This document shows, piece by piece, positions 1 to 8,940 of a stretch of DNA of 64,000 nt. The translations under genes and the position numbers were made by a program. Position 1 is the stretch's first letter. Each line of letters starts with the position of its first letter. The notes beneath the pieces are model-generated. The model had not been told where the DNA came from. It saw nothing but the letters and a program-made list of their open reading frames with translations, and made no database searches. Source of the stretch: Candidatus Levyibacteriota bacterium (GTDB taxonomy: Bacteria; Patescibacteria; Microgenomatia; Levybacterales; UBA12049); NCBI GenBank assembly GCA_027334565.1, contig DAHWUP010000001.1:177164-241163 (forward strand). Direction: 5' to 3'.

Positions 1-108
1 ACCGGTGTCGATAGCGCTTCCTTTGAGTTTCTTTGCTAAGGCGGTAGCGATAGTGCCTTTTCCGGCAGCCACCGGTCCGTCAATTGCAATCGAATAACCT
101 TTATTCAT
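1..108 (-). CDS. cmk: Cytidylate kinase (N-terminal fragment)
   Basis: Only the first 36 codons lie in the window; the gene runs off the left edge. The N-terminus reads MNKGYSIAIDGPVAAGKGTI, with the P-loop GPVAAGKGT of the CMP kinase family. CMP kinase phosphorylates (d)CMP to the diphosphate in the cytoplasm. It follows adk by 17 nt on the same strand, so it is the last visible gene of the ribosomal/secY/adk operon. Confidence is limited by the short fragment; a related nucleotide kinase cannot be excluded. Confidence 0.8.
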   Translation of the reverse strand, partial: MNKGYSIAIDGPVAAGKGTIATALAKKLKGSAIDTG

Positions 109-125
109 AATGTTCGAAAACGGGG

Positions 126-659
126 TTAATTTAGTCTTTCCAGAATTTCTTTGGTAATTTTTTCTATCGTCTGTTCCCCGTTAACATACATAAGTTTTCC
201 TCTTTCCTTATAATATTCCAAAACGGGTTTGGTATGTTCGTGAAAAACATCAATTCTCTTTCTGATTGCCTGAAGTGTTTCGTCTTCGCGCTCTTGCTCC
301 CTATCCGAGAGTCTCCATAACGCTTCTTTGTCCGACACGTCAAGAAAAATTGCCCGGTCCACCCCGTCTTTAAATTCTTCCGCCTGTCGCAAAGTCCTGG
401 GAAAACCGTCCAGGATATAACCGTTTTGATATTGCGGTTTTGCCAAATATTCTTCGACTATTTCCAAGGTCCTATGGTCAGGAATCAAAAAACCGGCGTT
501 AATGGTTTCTTTGATATATCTACCGTTCTGGGTTTTTTCCTTTGCAAGTTCACGGAAAATATGTCCGGTAGAAAGATAAGGAATATTTAATTTTTTGGAC
601 AACAAATTTCCTTGCGTCGATTTGCCGGAACCTTGAATACCGATTAAGACTAATTTCAT
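126..659 (-). CDS. adk: Adenylate kinase, short (LID-less) form
   Basis: A 177-aa adenylate kinase (2 ADP <-> ATP + AMP). The P-loop GIQGSGKST is at about residues 7-15, the AMP-site segment STGHIFR at about 30-36, and the DGFPRT motif at about 84-89. Bacterial Adk is usually about 215 aa with a LID insertion, often carrying four zinc-binding cysteines. Here the chain passes from the core directly to DREQEREDET with no such insertion, as in short-form enzymes. The start is ATG with an upstream GAGGT. It lies 57 nt after secY, the usual spc-operon position. Confidence 0.95.
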   Translation of the reverse strand: MKLVLIGIQGSGKSTQGNLLSKKLNIPYLSTGHIFRELAKEKTQNGRYIKETINAGFLIPDHRTLEIVEEYLAKPQYQNGYILDGFPRTLRQAEEFKDGVDRAIFLDVSDKEALWRLSDREQEREDETLQAIRKRIDVFHEHTKPVLEYYKERGKLMYVNGEQTIEKITKEILERLN

Positions 660-716
660 AATTAATAATTACCTCGTATGGTTTCCAAGCTAACGCCTTA
701 GGAAGATCCTGTCAGA

Positions 717-2006
717 TCATCTTCTTTGAAAACCTTCATAATTTCTCATTACCAGTTGCGCTTCGATCGCTTTGATTGTTTCAAGCACCACCGATACCAC
801 GATCAAAATTCCGGTACCGCCCAAGATCAAATTCTGAACGTTGGTAAAAAATCTTGCAATAGTGGGGAAAATGGCAATAAGCCCCAAAAACAATGCGCCG
901 GCCAAAGTGATACGCGTTAAAATATAATTCAAATAGCCTGCGGTAGGCGCGCCCGGCCTGATTCCGGGAATAAAACCACCGTATTTCTGGATCTCTTCGG
1001 CGATCTTTTTTGGATTAAATACAACCGCGGTGTAAAAGTAGGTAAATCCTACAACCAAAACAAAATATACCACGTTATACAGAATGCCGGTCGGCGTAAA
1101 CCAGGTACTGATACTTACGCCTATTCCGTGCAGTAACGGATTCTTGGCAACGACCAGGTAATTGGCGATCAGCGAAGGCAGCAAAACCAACGAAACCGCG
1201 AAAATGATCGGTATCACTCCCGCCTGGTTCAATCGAAGCGGCAAGTGCGTGGACTGTCCTCCGTACATCTTATTACCACGAACTTGTTTCGCGTAATAAA
1301 CCGTTATTTGTCTGGTCGCCTCGTTGATTATCACGATCGAAGCAATTACCGCTATTCCCATCACCACGAATACGCCAAGATTGAAAAAATCCTGGGCGTT
1401 AACCGTAGTTACGGTTTGCGAAAACGCTACCGGCAGCCTGGCAACGATCCCGGCGAAAATAAGCAGCGAGATCCCGTTACCAATACCCCTGTCTGTGATC
1501 AACTCTCCCAACCAAACCAACAACATCGTACCGGCCGTCATGGTCACCACCAAAGAAATCAGGTTTAAGATACTCAAATTCGAAATAATGCCCTGATTTC
1601 TTAAAAGCGCATACATCCCTATGGCCTGAAGTGCCGCCAATGGAACGGTGATGATTCTGGTATATTGATTGATTTTCTGCATTCCCGCTTCGCCTTCTTT
1701 TTGCATTTCTTCAAGTTTTGGATAAACCATGGTTAAAAGCTGAAGGATAATCGACGCGTTAATATAGGGGTTAAGACCCAAAGCCATGACGGAAAAGTTA
1801 GCCAGAGTTCCTCCCGAAAAAACATCAAGCAGGGCAAGGAACTGATTTTGCGAAAAAAGTGCCTGGAGTTGGGCCAAGTTTACCCCCGGAACGGGGATAT
1901 GAGCAAAAACTCTTGCAACCAGAAAAATCAATGCAGTGAACAAGATCTTTTTTCTGACATCAGGTGATTTTATGCTGTTTCTAAAAATAGCAAAAATTTT
2001 ATCCAT
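717..2006 (-). CDS. secY: Protein translocase subunit SecY
   Basis: A 429-aa polytopic membrane protein matching SecY in length and hydrophobic pattern (ten expected helices), the central channel of the Sec translocon. Recognisable segments include IPVPGVN near the N-terminus, [20 protein letters not shown] around residues 64-83 (the TM2/plug region), and the cytoplasmic loop FIPGIRPG around 345-352. It lies 22 nt after rplO, the canonical spc-operon position. It ends in TGA, so TGA is a stop codon in this genome. Confidence 0.98.
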   Translation of the reverse strand: MDKIFAIFRNSIKSPDVRKKILFTALIFLVARVFAHIPVPGVNLAQLQALFSQNQFLALLDVFSGGTLANFSVMALGLNPYINASIILQLLTMVYPKLEEMQKEGEAGMQKINQYTRIITVPLAALQAIGMYALLRNQGIISNLSILNLISLVVTMTAGTMLLVWLGELITDRGIGNGISLLIFAGIVARLPVAFSQTVTTVNAQDFFNLGVFVVMGIAVIASIVIINEATRQITVYYAKQVRGNKMYGGQSTHLPLRLNQAGVIPIIFAVSLVLLPSLIANYLVVAKNPLLHGIGVSISTWFTPTGILYNVVYFVLVVGFTYFYTAVVFNPKKIAEEIQKYGGFIPGIRPGAPTAGYLNYILTRITLAGALFLGLIAIFPTIARFFTNVQNLILGGTGILIVVSVVLETIKAIEAQLVMRNYEGFQRR

Positions 2007-2028
2007 TAAGTTAAAATTTAAATTTACC

Positions 2029-2472
2029 CTATTCCGATTCCAAGCGGCCGCCTGCTTTCTTTATTTTTTCCGCTGCACCTTTGGAGGTAGGCAATTTAAC
2101 CGTTAACGGTATTTTTATCGCTCCGTCCCCTAAGATTTTTACTCCGTATACTTTTGCCTCCTCGGGATCAACTATATTGTGGCTCACTAACGTTTTTAAA
2201 TCAACTGTCGTGTCTTTTTTGAGCAGGTTCAAAACCTTTACGTTAATGATTACCGGTTTATTTTTGAATACCTTGTTTTTACCCTTTCCTCTTCTGAACG
2301 GCAACCTTTTTGTGAGCGGTAACGCCCCACCCTCAAAAGATAATGGCCTTGAACTTCTGGCGTTTTGGCCTTTTGTGCCTCGTCCGCCGGTTTTGACCCG
2401 ACCGCTTCCATGCCCCTGGCCTAACCTTCGTTTTCCCTTCACGGTAGTTTTGGTCAAATTATTTAGTCGCAT
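2029..2472 (-). CDS. rplO: Large ribosomal subunit protein uL15
   Basis: 147 aa. The family N-terminus MRLNNLTK is followed by the glycine/arginine-rich stretch [19 protein letters not shown] typical of L15, and by the [18 protein letters not shown] block. It binds 23S rRNA. Its start lies 14 nt inside the end of rpsE. In most bacteria rpmD (L30) separates rpsE and rplO; here no space exists for it, in line with the known lack of L30 in CPR bacteria. Confidence 0.97.
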   Translation of the reverse strand: MRLNNLTKTTVKGKRRLGQGHGSGRVKTGGRGTKGQNARSSRPLSFEGGALPLTKRLPFRRGKGKNKVFKNKPVIINVKVLNLLKKDTTVDLKTLVSHNIVDPEEAKVYGVKILGDGAIKIPLTVKLPTSKGAAEKIKKAGGRLESE

Positions 2473-2974
2473 GTTTTAATTCCCTTCTCTTTTCTTCTCT
2501 CTGGTATCTATCCGCCAGCCTTTTCAGTGCCTCCATGGTTGCATAAACGTTGCTCGCCTGATTGTCGGTGCCCAAAACTTTGGACGAGATGTTTTGAATT
2601 CCTGCCAAAGATACTACGCTTCTTACGGCACCTCCGGCAATGACGCCTGAACCGGCCGGTGCGGGTTTAAGCAGTACCTTTGCCGCGCCGAGTTTGATAT
2701 AGAACTCAAAAGGAATGGAACCGTTCACGATCGGAATATCGATGGCATGTTTTTTAGCCAGGGATACACCCTTTTTGATCGCCGTTGAAACGTCACCGGC
2801 CTTACCAAGCCCAATCCCGACCTTACCGTTTTTATTCCCTACAACCATTAAAACCGAAAAACCGATCTTGTTACCGCCTTTTGTTTTTTTCGAGACTCTG
2901 GAAACCTGAACGATTTTTTCTTCAAATCCGTCCTGCAATCTCTGATTGTCCAAATTATCACTTCTTCTATTCAT
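2459..2974 (-). CDS. rpsE: Small ribosomal subunit protein uS5
   Basis: 171 aa. It carries the S5 RNA-binding domain with VVGNKNGKVGIGLGKAGDV around residues 45-63, and the C-terminal domain with PAPAGSGVIAGGAVRSV around 105-121. It forms part of the decoding-fidelity region of the 30S subunit. It begins immediately after the rplR stop and overlaps rplO by 14 nt, suggesting translational coupling. Confidence 0.97.
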   Translation of the reverse strand: MNRRSDNLDNQRLQDGFEEKIVQVSRVSKKTKGGNKIGFSVLMVVGNKNGKVGIGLGKAGDVSTAIKKGVSLAKKHAIDIPIVNGSIPFEFYIKLGAAKVLLKPAPAGSGVIAGGAVRSVVSLAGIQNISSKVLGTDNQASNVYATMEALKRLADRYQREEKRRELKHATK

Positions 2975-3316
2975 TTAAAACTTAAGTCCTCCTTCCCTGG
3001 CTCCTTCGGCCAATGACTTTATCCTCCCGTGGAATTTATAAGCTCCTTTGTCGAATACCACATTCGAAATCTTTTTGCCGGCCGCCTTTTTTGCAAGCAG
3101 CGTACCGAGTGCTTTCGCTTTTTCCAACCTGCCTGCAGTTTTAACGGTCAAATCCTTCTCCGATACGCCCAACAAGGTTTCCCGTTTGACATCGTCTATG
3201 ATTTGAGCATAAATATATTTGTTGGATCTAAATACCGATAATCTCGGTCTTTGAACGTTCAGCCTAACTTTAGATCTTATTCTTTTTTGTCTTAACAATT
3301 TCGTTTTACTTTTCAT
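2975..3316 (-). CDS. rplR: Large ribosomal subunit protein uL18
   Basis: 113 aa. The basic N-terminus (KTKLLRQKRIRSKVR) precedes RPRLSVFRSNKYIYAQIIDD, and the C-terminus AEGAREGGLKF is the usual L18 ending. It binds 5S rRNA and docks it to the 50S subunit. It lies 3 nt after rplF and abuts rpsE. Confidence 0.97.
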   Translation of the reverse strand: MKSKTKLLRQKRIRSKVRLNVQRPRLSVFRSNKYIYAQIIDDVKRETLLGVSEKDLTVKTAGRLEKAKALGTLLAKKAAGKKISNVVFDKGAYKFHGRIKSLAEGAREGGLKF

Positions 3317-3319
3317 GTT

Positions 3320-3880
3320 TTACTTCGCTGCTCCTGCGCCGACAGCTTTAGCGGCTTTTCCGGCTTTTCGTCTGATTCGTTCTCCTACATATTTTATCCC
3401 TTTTCCTTTGTACGGCTCGGGTGGTCTGATTGCCCTGACCTTGGCGGCAGTGTCGCCGACGACGGTCTTGTCTACTCCCGAAATCGATATGATATTTTCC
3501 TCAACTTTGAATTGAATTCCCTTATCCGCATTGATTACCACCGGATGAGAAAAACCCAGGGAAAGCGTAAGAGTATTCCCTGCGGCTTGCGCTCTGTAAC
3601 CTACACCGGTCAACTCGAGTCTTTTTTCAAAACCGTCGGTAACGCCCTTAACAAGATTTGCCAGATTGGCGCGGGTCAAGCCAAATAGGGCATTGGTCAA
3701 TTTATCGTTTTCCTTAACCTGGGAAACAATTACTTTTTTATCTTTGACCTCCGCCTTAATCCCGTCCGGGATATCAAGATAAAGACTTCCTTTCGGACCG
3801 CTTACGCTCACCCTGTTTCCTTGTAACGAAAAGTTTACCTGATCAATCAATTCAATTGGCTTCTTGGCAATTTTTGACAT
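3320..3880 (-). CDS. rplF: Large ribosomal subunit protein uL6
   Basis: 186 aa starting at MSKIAKKPIEL, which matches the family N-terminus. A longer reading frame begins 11 codons upstream but would run into the end of rpsH; the chosen ATG lies 4 nt after the rpsH stop. It shows the two L6 repeats and the C-terminal signature PPEPYKGKGIKYVGE. The protein sits near the sarcin-ricin loop. Confidence 0.97.
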   Translation of the reverse strand: MSKIAKKPIELIDQVNFSLQGNRVSVSGPKGSLYLDIPDGIKAEVKDKKVIVSQVKENDKLTNALFGLTRANLANLVKGVTDGFEKRLELTGVGYRAQAAGNTLTLSLGFSHPVVINADKGIQFKVEENIISISGVDKTVVGDTAAKVRAIRPPEPYKGKGIKYVGERIRRKAGKAAKAVGAGAAK

Positions 3881-3884
3881 AATG

Positions 3885-4277
3885 TTACCATATGGCGAAG
3901 AGCACTTCTCCACCTAATCCTTTCTTCTGCGCTTCAAATGCCGTCATTACGCCCTGACTGGTTGAAATGATTATTTTTCTCTTTCCCCTTTTGGCGATCT
4001 CGGATAATTTTTTGCTCGAAGAATAGACCCTTAAGGACGGTTTTGAAATGATCGTCACGTCGGTTAAAACCGGAATCCTGTTATCATATTTGATGATCGC
4101 TTTTAATCCTTTCTTACCGTCTTTGGTTTCTTCTTTGACCTCTTCCAAGAATCCTTCCCTGACCAGCACTTTTGCGATTTCTTTATTAACACCGGAAAAG
4201 GGTAAAGATACTTCCCTTCTTTTTGAAAACGCACTGTTTTTTATTCTTATTACAAAATCGGAAACCAGATGATTCAT
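3885..4277 (-). CDS. rpsH: Small ribosomal subunit protein uS8
   Basis: 130 aa. The N-terminus MNHLVSDFVIRIKNS is S8-like, and the C-terminal half carries the family hallmark STSQGVMTAFEAQKKGLGGEVL. It is a primary 16S rRNA-binding protein. It follows rpsN by 8 nt in standard spc order. Confidence 0.97.
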   Translation of the reverse strand: MNHLVSDFVIRIKNSAFSKRREVSLPFSGVNKEIAKVLVREGFLEEVKEETKDGKKGLKAIIKYDNRIPVLTDVTIISKPSLRVYSSSKKLSEIAKRGKRKIIISTSQGVMTAFEAQKKGLGGEVLFAIW

Positions 4278-4285
4278 ATAGACAT

Positions 4286-4471
4286 TTACCAGGTTGACTT
4301 AACTACGCCTGGCAATTCTCCTTTCTGAGCCAATTCCCTAAAACAAATCCTGCAAATACCGAATCTTCGCATGTAAGCTCTTGATCTTCCGCAAAGACTG
4401 CAAATATTTTTGTTTCTGGTCGAAAACTTTTGTTTCTTTTTAAATTTAACTACATTCGATGTTTTTGCCAT
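4286..4471 (-). CDS. rpsN: Small ribosomal subunit protein uS14, zinc-binding type
   Basis: 61 aa, the short zinc form of S14. Two CxxC pairs are visible: CSLC around residues 24-27 and CRIC around 39-42, the zinc knuckle of type Z S14. The C-terminal [11 protein letters not shown] is characteristic. It lies 3 nt after rplE. Confidence 0.97.
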   Translation of the reverse strand: MAKTSNVVKFKKKQKFSTRNKNICSLCGRSRAYMRRFGICRICFRELAQKGELPGVVKSTW

Positions 4472-4474
4472 ATT

Positions 4475-5017
4475 TTACTTTCTAAAGGGCATTCCAAGCG
4501 CCTTTAACAGTGCATATCCTTCCTTGTCGTTATTTGCCGTTGTCACTATTGATACCTCAAAACCCTGTATCTTGTCAATTTTGCTCGGATCGATTTCCGG
4601 AAAAACCGTACTTTCGGAAAATCCGAGCGTATAATTACCGTGTCCGTCGAAGCTGTTGTTGTTAACTCCGTGAAAATCTCTAAATCTTGGAAAAACGATA
4701 TCAATTAGCTTCTGGAAAAAATCATACATCCTCTTCCCCCTTAGTGTCACCATCAGAGCGATCTCTTCTCCTGCCCGTAGTTTAAAGGAGGAAATCGACT
4801 TCTTGGCTTTAACCACTTTCGGTTTTTGACCGGAAATTAGAGCCAAAACCTCGGCGCCTTTGTCCATATTCTTTTTATCCGAAGTGGCATCCTTTACTCC
4901 CATATTAATGGTTATTTTAGACAGTCTGGGAACGGCATGAACATTTTTGATCCCTAGCTCTTGCTTTATTGTTTTTAAAATTTCTTTGTTGTATTGATCC
5001 TGTAAAGAATTCGTCAT
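4475..5017 (-). CDS. rplE: Large ribosomal subunit protein uL5
   Basis: 180 aa. Diagnostic blocks are HAVPRLSKITINMGVKDA near residue 27, ISGQKPKVVKAKKSISSFKL in the middle, and GNYTLGFSESTVFPEID in the second half. It binds 5S rRNA and contacts the P-site tRNA. It starts one base after the rplX stop. Confidence 0.97.
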   Translation of the reverse strand: MTNSLQDQYNKEILKTIKQELGIKNVHAVPRLSKITINMGVKDATSDKKNMDKGAEVLALISGQKPKVVKAKKSISSFKLRAGEEIALMVTLRGKRMYDFFQKLIDIVFPRFRDFHGVNNNSFDGHGNYTLGFSESTVFPEIDPSKIDKIQGFEVSIVTTANNDKEGYALLKALGMPFRK

Positions 5018-5018
5018 T

Positions 5019-5324
5019 TTAAATTTCCTTTCCGCATTTTCTGCAAATCCTAACCTTTGAACCTTTTAGCAATTTATATCCGACCCTGGTCGGTTTATGG
5101 CATTTAGGACAAATCAGTTGAACATTTTCCTCCGGCAGCGGTTTGGTTAAAGTAACTATTTCCGAAGGCTCGGTCTCGCTTCTTGCTTTTAAATGCCTTT
5201 TATATAAATTGACGTTAGCGATTACTATCTTATCCTCCTTGGGAAAAACCTTATCTATTTTGCCGGTTTTCCCTTTATCTTTTCCTTTGACTACTTTAAC
5301 TTCGTCGCCCTTTTTTATTTTCAT
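5019..5324 (-). CDS. rplX: Large ribosomal subunit protein uL24
   Basis: 101 aa. The KOW motif region IKKGDEVKVVKGKDKGKTGK is at residues 3-22. The C-terminal half carries CPKCHKPTRVGYK and CRKCGKEI, i.e. two CxxC pairs (C74/C77 and C93/C96), so a zinc knuckle is likely, as in many bacterial L24. It is an assembly initiator of the 50S subunit. It sits between rplN and rplE with gaps of 1-3 nt. Confidence 0.97.
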   Translation of the reverse strand: MKIKKGDEVKVVKGKDKGKTGKIDKVFPKEDKIVIANVNLYKRHLKARSETEPSEIVTLTKPLPEENVQLICPKCHKPTRVGYKLLKGSKVRICRKCGKEI

Positions 5325-5327
5325 AAG

Positions 5328-5702
5328 CTATACCACCTCAATAGCCATACTGGCAATCTTTGCAAATCCCTTATCCTTGACCTCTCTTGCGATCGGTCCA
5401 AAGATCCTTGTCCCCCTGGGATTTTTGTCTTTAGGATTATCTATCACTACACCGGCATTATCCGAAAACCTGATGTACGACCCGTCGGACCTTTTGTGCT
5501 CTTTTGCCGTCCTGACCAGAACTACCTTCACTATTTCCCCTTCCTTAACCTGTCCTGTCGGTATCGCTTCTTTAACTACACAGTTTAGAACATCGCCGAT
5601 GTAACCAAACTTCCTTTTACTTCCGCCGAAAATATGAATAACCTGCAGGACTCTGGCGCCCGAGTTATCGGCAACTTTCAACATGGTCCTATGTTGTATC
5701 AT
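5328..5702 (-). CDS. rplN: Large ribosomal subunit protein uL14
   Basis: 124 aa. [20 protein letters not shown] is the standard L14 opening, and [16 protein letters not shown] and [12 protein letters not shown] are family signatures. It lies at the subunit interface. The first base of its start codon overlaps the last base of the rpsQ stop, indicating coupled translation. Confidence 0.97.
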   Translation of the reverse strand: MIQHRTMLKVADNSGARVLQVIHIFGGSKRKFGYIGDVLNCVVKEAIPTGQVKEGEIVKVVLVRTAKEHKRSDGSYIRFSDNAGVVIDNPKDKNPRGTRIFGPIAREVKDKGFAKIASMAIEVV

Positions 5703-5935
5703 TATTTAATTACCTCCGTTACTTTAAAAGATTTATCCTTTGACATCGGCTTTGTTTCCGCAATCTTAACCGTCTGGCCCAAAGTTAATGCCAAATCGCC
5801 CGTATCCGCCTTGAATCTTTTACTTTTTCTGATCAATTTTTTATATAAAGGATGCGGCGATCTTCGGACGACTTCGACCACGGCGGTCCCTTTCATCTTT
5901 AACGAAACTATTTTGCCGTTAAATGTTTTTAACAC
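5702..5935 (-). CDS. rpsQ: Small ribosomal subunit protein uS17
   Basis: 77 aa OB-fold protein. It carries [20 protein letters not shown] and the C-terminal [16 protein letters not shown], both characteristic of S17. It shares single bases with rpmC upstream and rplN downstream (stop/start overlaps), so the trio is probably translationally coupled. Confidence 0.96.
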   Translation of the reverse strand: MLKTFNGKIVSLKMKGTAVVEVVRRSPHPLYKKLIRKSKRFKADTGDLALTLGQTVKIAETKPMSKDKSFKVTEVIK

Positions 5936-6153
5936 TATTTCTGCTCTCCTTTCGCTGTCAGTTCAACTTCTTTCAATGCGGTCAAGACCATCGCGATTTC
6001 TTTTTTCTTCCAGAAGATCTGTCTGGTATTTTTTAATTTTCTCTGTGTCTGCTCCACATTTAATTTAAAAAGTTCATCGCGCGCGCCCGATAGCATCTTC
6101 TCAAGTTCTTTTTGAGATTTTGCGAATATTTCTTTTTTATCTTTAAGCTTCAT
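5935..6153 (-). CDS. rpmC: Large ribosomal subunit protein uL29
   Basis: 72-aa, mostly helical small protein with the L29 pattern ARDELFKLNVEQTQRKLKNT in its first half. It sits near the exit tunnel in the 50S subunit. Gene position (rplP-rpmC-rpsQ) is canonical; it starts 4 nt after rplP and overlaps rpsQ by one base. Confidence 0.94.
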   Translation of the reverse strand: MKLKDKKEIFAKSQKELEKMLSGARDELFKLNVEQTQRKLKNTRQIFWKKKEIAMVLTALKEVELTAKGEQK

Positions 6154-6157
6154 TTAT

Positions 6158-6568
6158 TTATTCCTCCCTGTCCACAATTCTTGATTTCACATTAAGTTTA
6201 TGGGATGCAAGAGTAAGGGCCGCATGAGCCGTCTCTTTTGTTACCCCGCCCATCTCGAACAGAATTCTTCCCGGTGCAACCGGTGCGACGAATTCATATA
6301 CGTCTCCTTTACCCGACCCCATCCTGACTTCCGGCGGTTTCTTGGTAATCGGTTTGTCCGGAAAAATTCTTATCCAGACTCTTCCCCCTCTTTGAGTGTA
6401 ATGAGTGATCGCCTTGCGTGCCGCTTCGATTTGTCTTGAAGTAACCCAAGCGGTACCCTCGGCCATTAAGCCGAATTCACCAAAAGATACCGTAGTACCC
6501 TTGTAGGCATTGCCTTTCATGGTTCCCCGCATCTGTTTTCTATATTTTGCTCTCTTTGGTACCAACAT
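6158..6568 (-). CDS. rplP: Large ribosomal subunit protein uL16
   Basis: 136 aa. [15 protein letters not shown] at the N-terminus, [20 protein letters not shown] in the middle and [20 protein letters not shown] near the end are L16 signatures. It helps shape the peptidyl-transferase centre and A-site. It abuts rpsC (1-nt gap). Confidence 0.97.
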   Translation of the reverse strand: MLVPKRAKYRKQMRGTMKGNAYKGTTVSFGEFGLMAEGTAWVTSRQIEAARKAITHYTQRGGRVWIRIFPDKPITKKPPEVRMGSGKGDVYEFVAPVAPGRILFEMGGVTKETAHAALTLASHKLNVKSRIVDREE

Positions 6569-6569
6569 A

Positions 6570-7217
6570 TTATTTTTCCTCCGGTTTATGGATCCAGACT
6601 TTAACTCCGATATATCCTTTTTTGGTCAAAGCCGGGTAACTGGCGTAACTGATATCTTCTCGGATGGTCGACAACGGCACCGTCCCGACCTGTAATTTTT
6701 CTCTTCTGGCGATCTCTGCCCCGCCGATTCTTCCGGCCAGGACAATTCTCAATCCTTTTGCACCCGCGCCCATAACTTTTTCCTGGGTAGATACAAGAAT
6801 TCTTTTTGCCGGCAACCTTCTCACCAATTGCTCCGAAATGTTTTTGGCAACAAGGTAAGCATCCAAATTCGGATCTTTGATCGGTTCAACCTTAATATCT
6901 ATTTTATATTGCGCTTTGGATTTCAATTTCTTTATGAATTCCCTTTGTAAATAATTTTTAAGATCCTCCAAACCCGTTCCGCCCCTTCCTATCACCATTC
7001 CGGGTTTTGAAACGTAAGCGGTGATCTTAAGATTGTTAATCGACCTTTCGATTTCCACTTCGGAGATTCCGGCCGCCTTAAGCCTTTCCATCAACGCTTT
7101 TCTTATTTTAAAGTCTTCCAAAAGCAGGTCTTTATAATTCTTGTCTGCGAACCACCTGCTGCTCCAGGTGCTGAGAGCACCCAATCTTAAAATTCTTGGA
7201 TTAATTTTTTGTCCCAT
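6570..7217 (-). CDS. rpsC: Small ribosomal subunit protein uS3
   Basis: 215 aa. [12 protein letters not shown] at the N-terminus, the KH-domain loop [12 protein letters not shown] around residues 76-87, and [20 protein letters not shown] in the C-terminal domain identify S3. It forms part of the mRNA entry channel and helicase. The gap to rplV is 2 nt. Confidence 0.97.
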   Translation of the reverse strand: MGQKINPRILRLGALSTWSSRWFADKNYKDLLLEDFKIRKALMERLKAAGISEVEIERSINNLKITAYVSKPGMVIGRGGTGLEDLKNYLQREFIKKLKSKAQYKIDIKVEPIKDPNLDAYLVAKNISEQLVRRLPAKRILVSTQEKVMGAGAKGLRIVLAGRIGGAEIARREKLQVGTVPLSTIREDISYASYPALTKKGYIGVKVWIHKPEEK

Positions 7218-7219
7218 GC

Positions 7220-7600
7220 TTATTTTTCCTTCCTTTCTTTCTTATTTACAACCTTTGGTTTTTTTAAGCCTGTTTCATCCGTTAAAACTATTTTTATATT
7301 GCTCCCTCTCCTTTTGTAAGGATGAATCCTGCCCCGGGTTGAAGGGTGATATCTTTTATAAGCCGGCGCTTCTAAAACATCTATGGATTTAATGCTTAAT
7401 GTTTCTCTTTTTAAATTGTTATTATTTGTGGCATTTGCCACTGCACTTTTCAAAGTTTTTTGAAGTGATACGGCACCCCTGTTTTTAATTACCGACAAAT
7501 TCACTAATGCCTCATCCAAAGAAAGCATTTTGACCGCATCCGCGACCAGTCTAACCTTTCTCGGCGCAACTCTAACCGATGATCTTGCAACAACTTCCAT
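7220..7600 (-). CDS. rplV: Large ribosomal subunit protein uL22
   Basis: 126 aa. VRVAPRKVRLVADAVKMLSL near the N-terminus is the L22 core, and YKRYHPSTRGRIHPYKRRGS forms the loop that lines the exit tunnel. The end is a lysine-rich tail. It sits between rpsS and rpsC with 2-3 nt gaps. Confidence 0.96.
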   Translation of the reverse strand: MEVVARSSVRVAPRKVRLVADAVKMLSLDEALVNLSVIKNRGAVSLQKTLKSAVANATNNNNLKRETLSIKSIDVLEAPAYKRYHPSTRGRIHPYKRRGSNIKIVLTDETGLKKPKVVNKKERKEK

Positions 7601-7603
7601 ATT

Positions 7604-7888
7604 TTATGTCTTAGAAATTTCTCTCGCTACGACTCTTCCGTGACTTCTGAAAGTCCTGGTAGGAGCAAATTCTCCCAATCTGTGTCCCACCATCGCCTCC
7701 AAAATAAATACGTTAATAAAGTTTTTCCCGTTATAGACCGCAAAGGTATGTCCGACAAATTCCGGCGGGATCTGACAACTTCTAATCCAGGTTTTAATCG
7801 GAGTTTTGTCGCCCGACGCTTTTTGTGCCATCACCTTTTTCAGTACTCTTTGATCTACGTATGGTCCTTTTTTTGCGCTTCTTGCCAT
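7604..7888 (-). CDS. rpsS: Small ribosomal subunit protein uS19
   Basis: 94 aa. [19 protein letters not shown] and [17 protein letters not shown] are S19 signatures. It forms part of the 30S head next to the A-site finger. It lies 4 nt after rplB and 3 nt before rplV. Confidence 0.97.
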   Translation of the reverse strand: MARSAKKGPYVDQRVLKKVMAQKASGDKTPIKTWIRSCQIPPEFVGHTFAVYNGKNFINVFILEAMVGHRLGEFAPTRTFRSHGRVVAREISKT

Positions 7889-7892
7889 ATTT

Positions 7893-8645
7893 TTAACCGT
7901 GCTTTCCGCCTTTCCTCCTTTGTAAAATCATTTTATTCGAATATTTCTTCGGCCTTCGGGTTTTTCCGACCGCTTTTCTACCGGCAAAAGTTTTTGGCAG
8001 GGTCATTCCTATACCGGATCTTCCCTCTCCTCCTCCGTGAGGATGACTTCTTGGATTCATCGCGACTCCCCTTACCGAGGGTCTTATTCCCATATGCCTT
8101 TTTGTTCCGGCTTTCTTAAATGTCCTATTCTTTAGGTCAACGTTACCAAGGGTACCGACCGTAGCGAAACTTTTTGACCTGATTTTCCTGACCTCGCCCG
8201 ACGGAAGCCGTAAATGAACGTAATCCCCTTCCTTTGCGGCAACTACCGCCCCTGTTCCGGCTCCCCTCGCAATTTGTCCTCCCCTCCCCGGAATTAATTC
8301 GACATTATGAACAAATGTTCCTATGGGCATTGCCATCAGGGGAAGAGCGTTCCCGACCTTGATGTCCGCTCCCTGGCCTGCCGTGATCGAATCGTTCAGC
8401 TTTAATCCCTGAGGAGCCAGGATATATCTTTTTTCGCCGTCGATGTATTTTACCAAAGCAATATCGCAGGTTCTATTGGGATCATATTCCAGAGCCACAA
8501 TTTTTCCTTCGATATTTCTTTTATCCCTTTTGAAATCTATAATTCTTAGGAATCTCTTTTGTTCTCCTCCGTGATGTCTGACCGACACTTTTCCGGACGC
8601 ATCCCTTCCCGAATTTTTTCTTCTGATAAACTTTAAATTGCTCAT
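7893..8645 (-). CDS. rplB: Large ribosomal subunit protein uL2, N-terminally short
   Basis: 250 aa from the chosen ATG ([18 protein letters not shown]), which directly follows the rplW stop. The upstream 14 codons of the frame overlap rplW and show no L2 similarity. Typical bacterial L2 is about 275 aa; here the family's first 35 or so residues appear to be missing, as the protein begins at the region just before the RHxGG motif. The core is intact, including [15 protein letters not shown] and the HPHGGGEGR loop of the peptidyl-transferase region. Confidence 0.95.
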   Translation of the reverse strand: MSNLKFIRRKNSGRDASGKVSVRHHGGEQKRFLRIIDFKRDKRNIEGKIVALEYDPNRTCDIALVKYIDGEKRYILAPQGLKLNDSITAGQGADIKVGNALPLMAMPIGTFVHNVELIPGRGGQIARGAGTGAVVAAKEGDYVHLRLPSGEVRKIRSKSFATVGTLGNVDLKNRTFKKAGTKRHMGIRPSVRGVAMNPRSHPHGGGEGRSGIGMTLPKTFAGRKAVGKTRRPKKYSNKMILQRRKGGKHG

Positions 8646-8646
8646 A

Positions 8647-8937
8647 TTATTCCTTTCCCCCGACATCAAAGATAGAAATCTTTTCACCTTCTTTAAGCGT
8701 TACGATCGCTTTTTTAAATGAAGCTAATTTAACTTCTATTCTTTTTGTTCCCGCTTTCAAAGATCTTCCTTTGGTAAAAGAAGTGGCTATCCTTAGAACA
8801 TGCACTTTAAATTTGTCCTCGATTTCTTTCTTGATCTCACGTTTGTTTGACGATTTTTCCACCTTAAAAGTGTATCTTCCTTTGGAAGCCTCGTCCATAG
8901 ATTTTTCACTGATCACCGGTCCGATAAGTTTATTCAT
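8647..8937 (-). CDS. rplW: Large ribosomal subunit protein uL23
   Basis: 96 aa. The opening LIGPVISEKSMDEASKGRYT is the L23 motif, followed by VEKSSNKREIKKEIEDKFKV. It forms the tunnel-exit docking site for trigger factor and SRP. The gap to rplD is 3 nt and it abuts rplB. Confidence 0.96.
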   Translation of the reverse strand: MNKLIGPVISEKSMDEASKGRYTFKVEKSSNKREIKKEIEDKFKVHVLRIATSFTKGRSLKAGTKRIEVKLASFKKAIVTLKEGEKISIFDVGGKE

Positions 8938-8940
8938 ATT

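Noticed and set aside
717..719. Alternative genetic code (TGA = Gly, as in SR1/Gracilibacteria)
   Set aside because: secY and other genes end at TGA exactly where the families end, with no read-through homology.
3320..3913. Longer starts for rplF, rplB, rplC, rpoB, rpoC, acd-fnr and the 63116 antitoxin
   Set aside because: Extra N-terminal codons overlap the preceding gene, leader hairpin or promoter, and show no family similarity; internal ATGs fit Shine-Dalgarno or -10 spacing.
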